A stretch of 6,707 nt of DNA from JAIEPT01 sp038217425. Lineage in GTDB: Bacteria; Planctomycetota; Planctomycetia; Gemmatales; Gemmataceae. The stretch spans positions 1 to 6,707 of the forward strand of contig JBBQPM010000283.1 in NCBI GenBank assembly GCA_038217425.1, in the 5' to 3' direction. Under the pieces are notes generated by a model. The model saw nothing but the letters and a program-made list of their open reading frames with translations. It searched no databases and had not been told where the DNA came from. The translations under genes were made by a program, and so were the position numbers. The first letter of the stretch is position 1. Every line of letters starts with the position of its first letter. Positions 5,883 through 6,707 of this stretch are shown here, one piece after another.

Positions 5883-6506
5883 ATGCGATCTCTGGTAACG
5901 TGCGTCGCGCTGCTTTTCTCTGCAAATCTCCACGCCCAAGAGGCATTCGCGCCCTTATTCAACGGCACGGATCTCACGGGCTGGAAGGCGACCGGGAAGA
6001 TGGAAGTCTGGGGCGCCCAGGACGGCAATCTCTTCGTGAGCGGCTCCGGCGGCGGTTGGCTGATGACCGAAAAAGAATACGCCGATTTCGAACTCAAACT
6101 CGAGTACAAAATGCCGAAAATGGGCAACAGCGGCGTCGGTCTGCGCTCCCCGCTCAAGGGCGATCCCGCCTACGTCGGCATGGAAATTCAGCTCCTGGAC
6201 GACGCCAACTGGAAGAACCTCAAACCCACGCAACAGACCGGCTCTATCTACGGCGTCGTCCCGGCCAGCAAGGTGAATACCAAACCGTTCGGCGAATGGA
6301 ACCGCATGCGCATCGTCGTAAAGGGCCGCAAAGTGCTGATCGAGAACAACGGCGAAACGCTGGTCGACGCCAACCTCGACGAGTATGTGGAGAAGCACGG
6401 CAAAGCCCATCCGGGCATCACGCGAACGACCGGGCATATCGGCTTGCAGAGCTACAACTACAAGGTCGAGTACCGAAACCTGATGATCCGCGAGATCGGG
6501 AAGTGA
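5883..6506 (+). CDS. Secreted DUF1080 (3-keto-disaccharide hydrolase-like) protein
   Basis: A 207-residue exported protein of the DUF1080 family (concanavalin A-like fold, named 3-keto-disaccharide hydrolase domain in Pfam). Characterised relatives cleave glycosides oxidised at carbon 3; whether this one does is inferred from the family. The first 18 residues are a short signal peptide ending LHA, with cutting likely before QE. Family signatures in order: LFNGTDLTGW at 25-34; a beta-rich DGNLFVSGSGGGWLMTEKEY region; FELKLEYKMPKMGNSGVGLR (about 62-81); YVGMEIQLLDD; QQTGSIYGVVPAS; GEWNRMRIVVKGRKVLIENN; and the closing GHIGLQSYNYKVEYRNLMIREI. Length fits a single-domain member with no fused cytochrome or carbohydrate domain. 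An exported Gfo/Idh/MocA dehydrogenase, the enzyme type that can make 3-keto sugars, lies 2.4 kb upstream on the same strand. The stop codon is followed almost at once by the IS-like sequence. Confidence 0.9.
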   Translation: MRSLVTCVALLFSANLHAQEAFAPLFNGTDLTGWKATGKMEVWGAQDGNLFVSGSGGGWLMTEKEYADFELKLEYKMPKMGNSGVGLRSPLKGDPAYVGMEIQLLDDANWKNLKPTQQTGSIYGVVPASKVNTKPFGEWNRMRIVVKGRKVLIENNGETLVDANLDEYVEKHGKAHPGITRTTGHIGLQSYNYKVEYRNLMIREIGK

Positions 6507-6707
6507 CTGGCTGTCCGGAGTCCGCTCATGTCGCTAGGATTGCGGGTGGAGAAATTTATGGCAACAACCTGAACAAGGAGACAGGTCATGACGCCGGCAC
6601 GGAAGCCCTATCCCAGCGACATCAGTGACGCTCAGTGGAACATTCTCGCACCGCTGTTGCTAGCCTTCGAGGATCGTGTGCGACCCGGTCCCGAACGCGA
6701 AGTCGAT
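6507..6707 (+). mobile_element. Left end of an IS5-family-like insertion sequence (partial)
   Basis: The transposase start at 6588 implies an insertion sequence that enters the window from the right. Its left boundary must lie between the DUF1080 stop (6506) and 6588, because the DUF1080 frame ends normally. Some IS5-family groups leave a short TNA duplication, and the TGA at 6504-6506 would fit, with the element starting at 6507; CTA at 6533-6535 is an alternative. The right end is outside the window, so the terminal repeats cannot be compared and the start given is an upper limit on length. Confidence 0.5.
6588..6707 (+). CDS. IS5-family-like transposase, N-terminal fragment
   Basis: The first 40 codons of an open frame that runs off the window. 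It begins MTPARKPYPSDISDAQWNIL, matching the N-terminal domain (DUF4096 type) of IS5/IS4-superfamily transposases, whose usual start is a basic tip, then YPSD(L/V/I)(S/T)D-x-QW-x-x(L/I)-x-PLLP. A further segment rich in Pro, Arg and Glu (RPGPEREVD) ends in EVD, fitting the usual GRPRxVDLRE region. The DDE catalytic residues would lie beyond the window, so intactness cannot be judged. ATG 6588 has AAGGAG (6575-6580) 7 bases upstream. It is cut by the window edge, not visibly broken. Confidence 0.85.
   Translation, partial: MTPARKPYPSDISDAQWNILAPLLLAFEDRVRPGPEREVD

Noticed and set aside
5748..5939. 63-codon open frame on the minus strand between divergent genes
   Set aside because: It overlaps the start of the DUF1080 gene, lacks a convincing ribosome site and has no recognisable motif.

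Overview
This window looks like chromosomal DNA of a high-GC environmental bacterium, most likely a member of the Planctomycetota. That is an inference from gene content: a Tat-exported Gfo/Idh/MocA oxidoreductase with the GKMTDWGAHHND signature, a secreted DUF1080 (3-keto-disaccharide hydrolase-like) protein, a stand-alone secreted AbfB beta-trefoil protein, a small Lys/Ala-rich protein of planctomycete type, and loosely packed single genes separated by hairpin-forming intergenic repeats. No rRNA, tRNA, CRISPR array or phage gene is visible.

Layout, left to right. A perfect 19-bp hairpin opens the window (1-58). An ornithine cyclodeaminase/mu-crystallin family gene follows on + (310-1266), convergent with a DUF3501 gene on - (1321-1923). 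DUF3501 is divergent from the Tat-exported Gfo/Idh/MocA oxidoreductase on + (2072-3505), which ends in three in-frame stop codons running into a strong UUCG-loop hairpin. Next is a less GC-rich gene for a SUKH/SMI1-KNR4 protein (3607-4161), then a 456-base gene-poor stretch holding a 27-bp inverted repeat whose arms are themselves palindromic. A secreted AbfB-like protein (4618-5172, +) converges on a Lys/Ala-rich basic protein (5249-5680, -), which is divergent from a secreted DUF1080 protein (5883-6506, +). The window ends in the first 40 codons of an IS5-family-like transposase (from 6588).

The genes do not form one operon: strands alternate and almost every gene has its own Shine-Dalgarno sequence and flanking hairpin. 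The most plausible functional theme is envelope or extracellular carbohydrate handling: an exported sugar-type dehydrogenase, a secreted 3-keto-glycoside hydrolase-like protein and a secreted arabinose-binding-type module. The oxidoreductase and DUF1080 could act in sequence on a 3-keto-glycoside, but they lie 2.4 kb apart and the link is inference. The SUKH gene, the palindromic repeats and the IS end mark this as a mildly accessory region.

I see no convincing undescribed multi-gene system. The items most worth checking are the nested palindromic repeat, the orphan SUKH gene beside it, and the Asp-to-Asn change in the cyclodeaminase-family protein.
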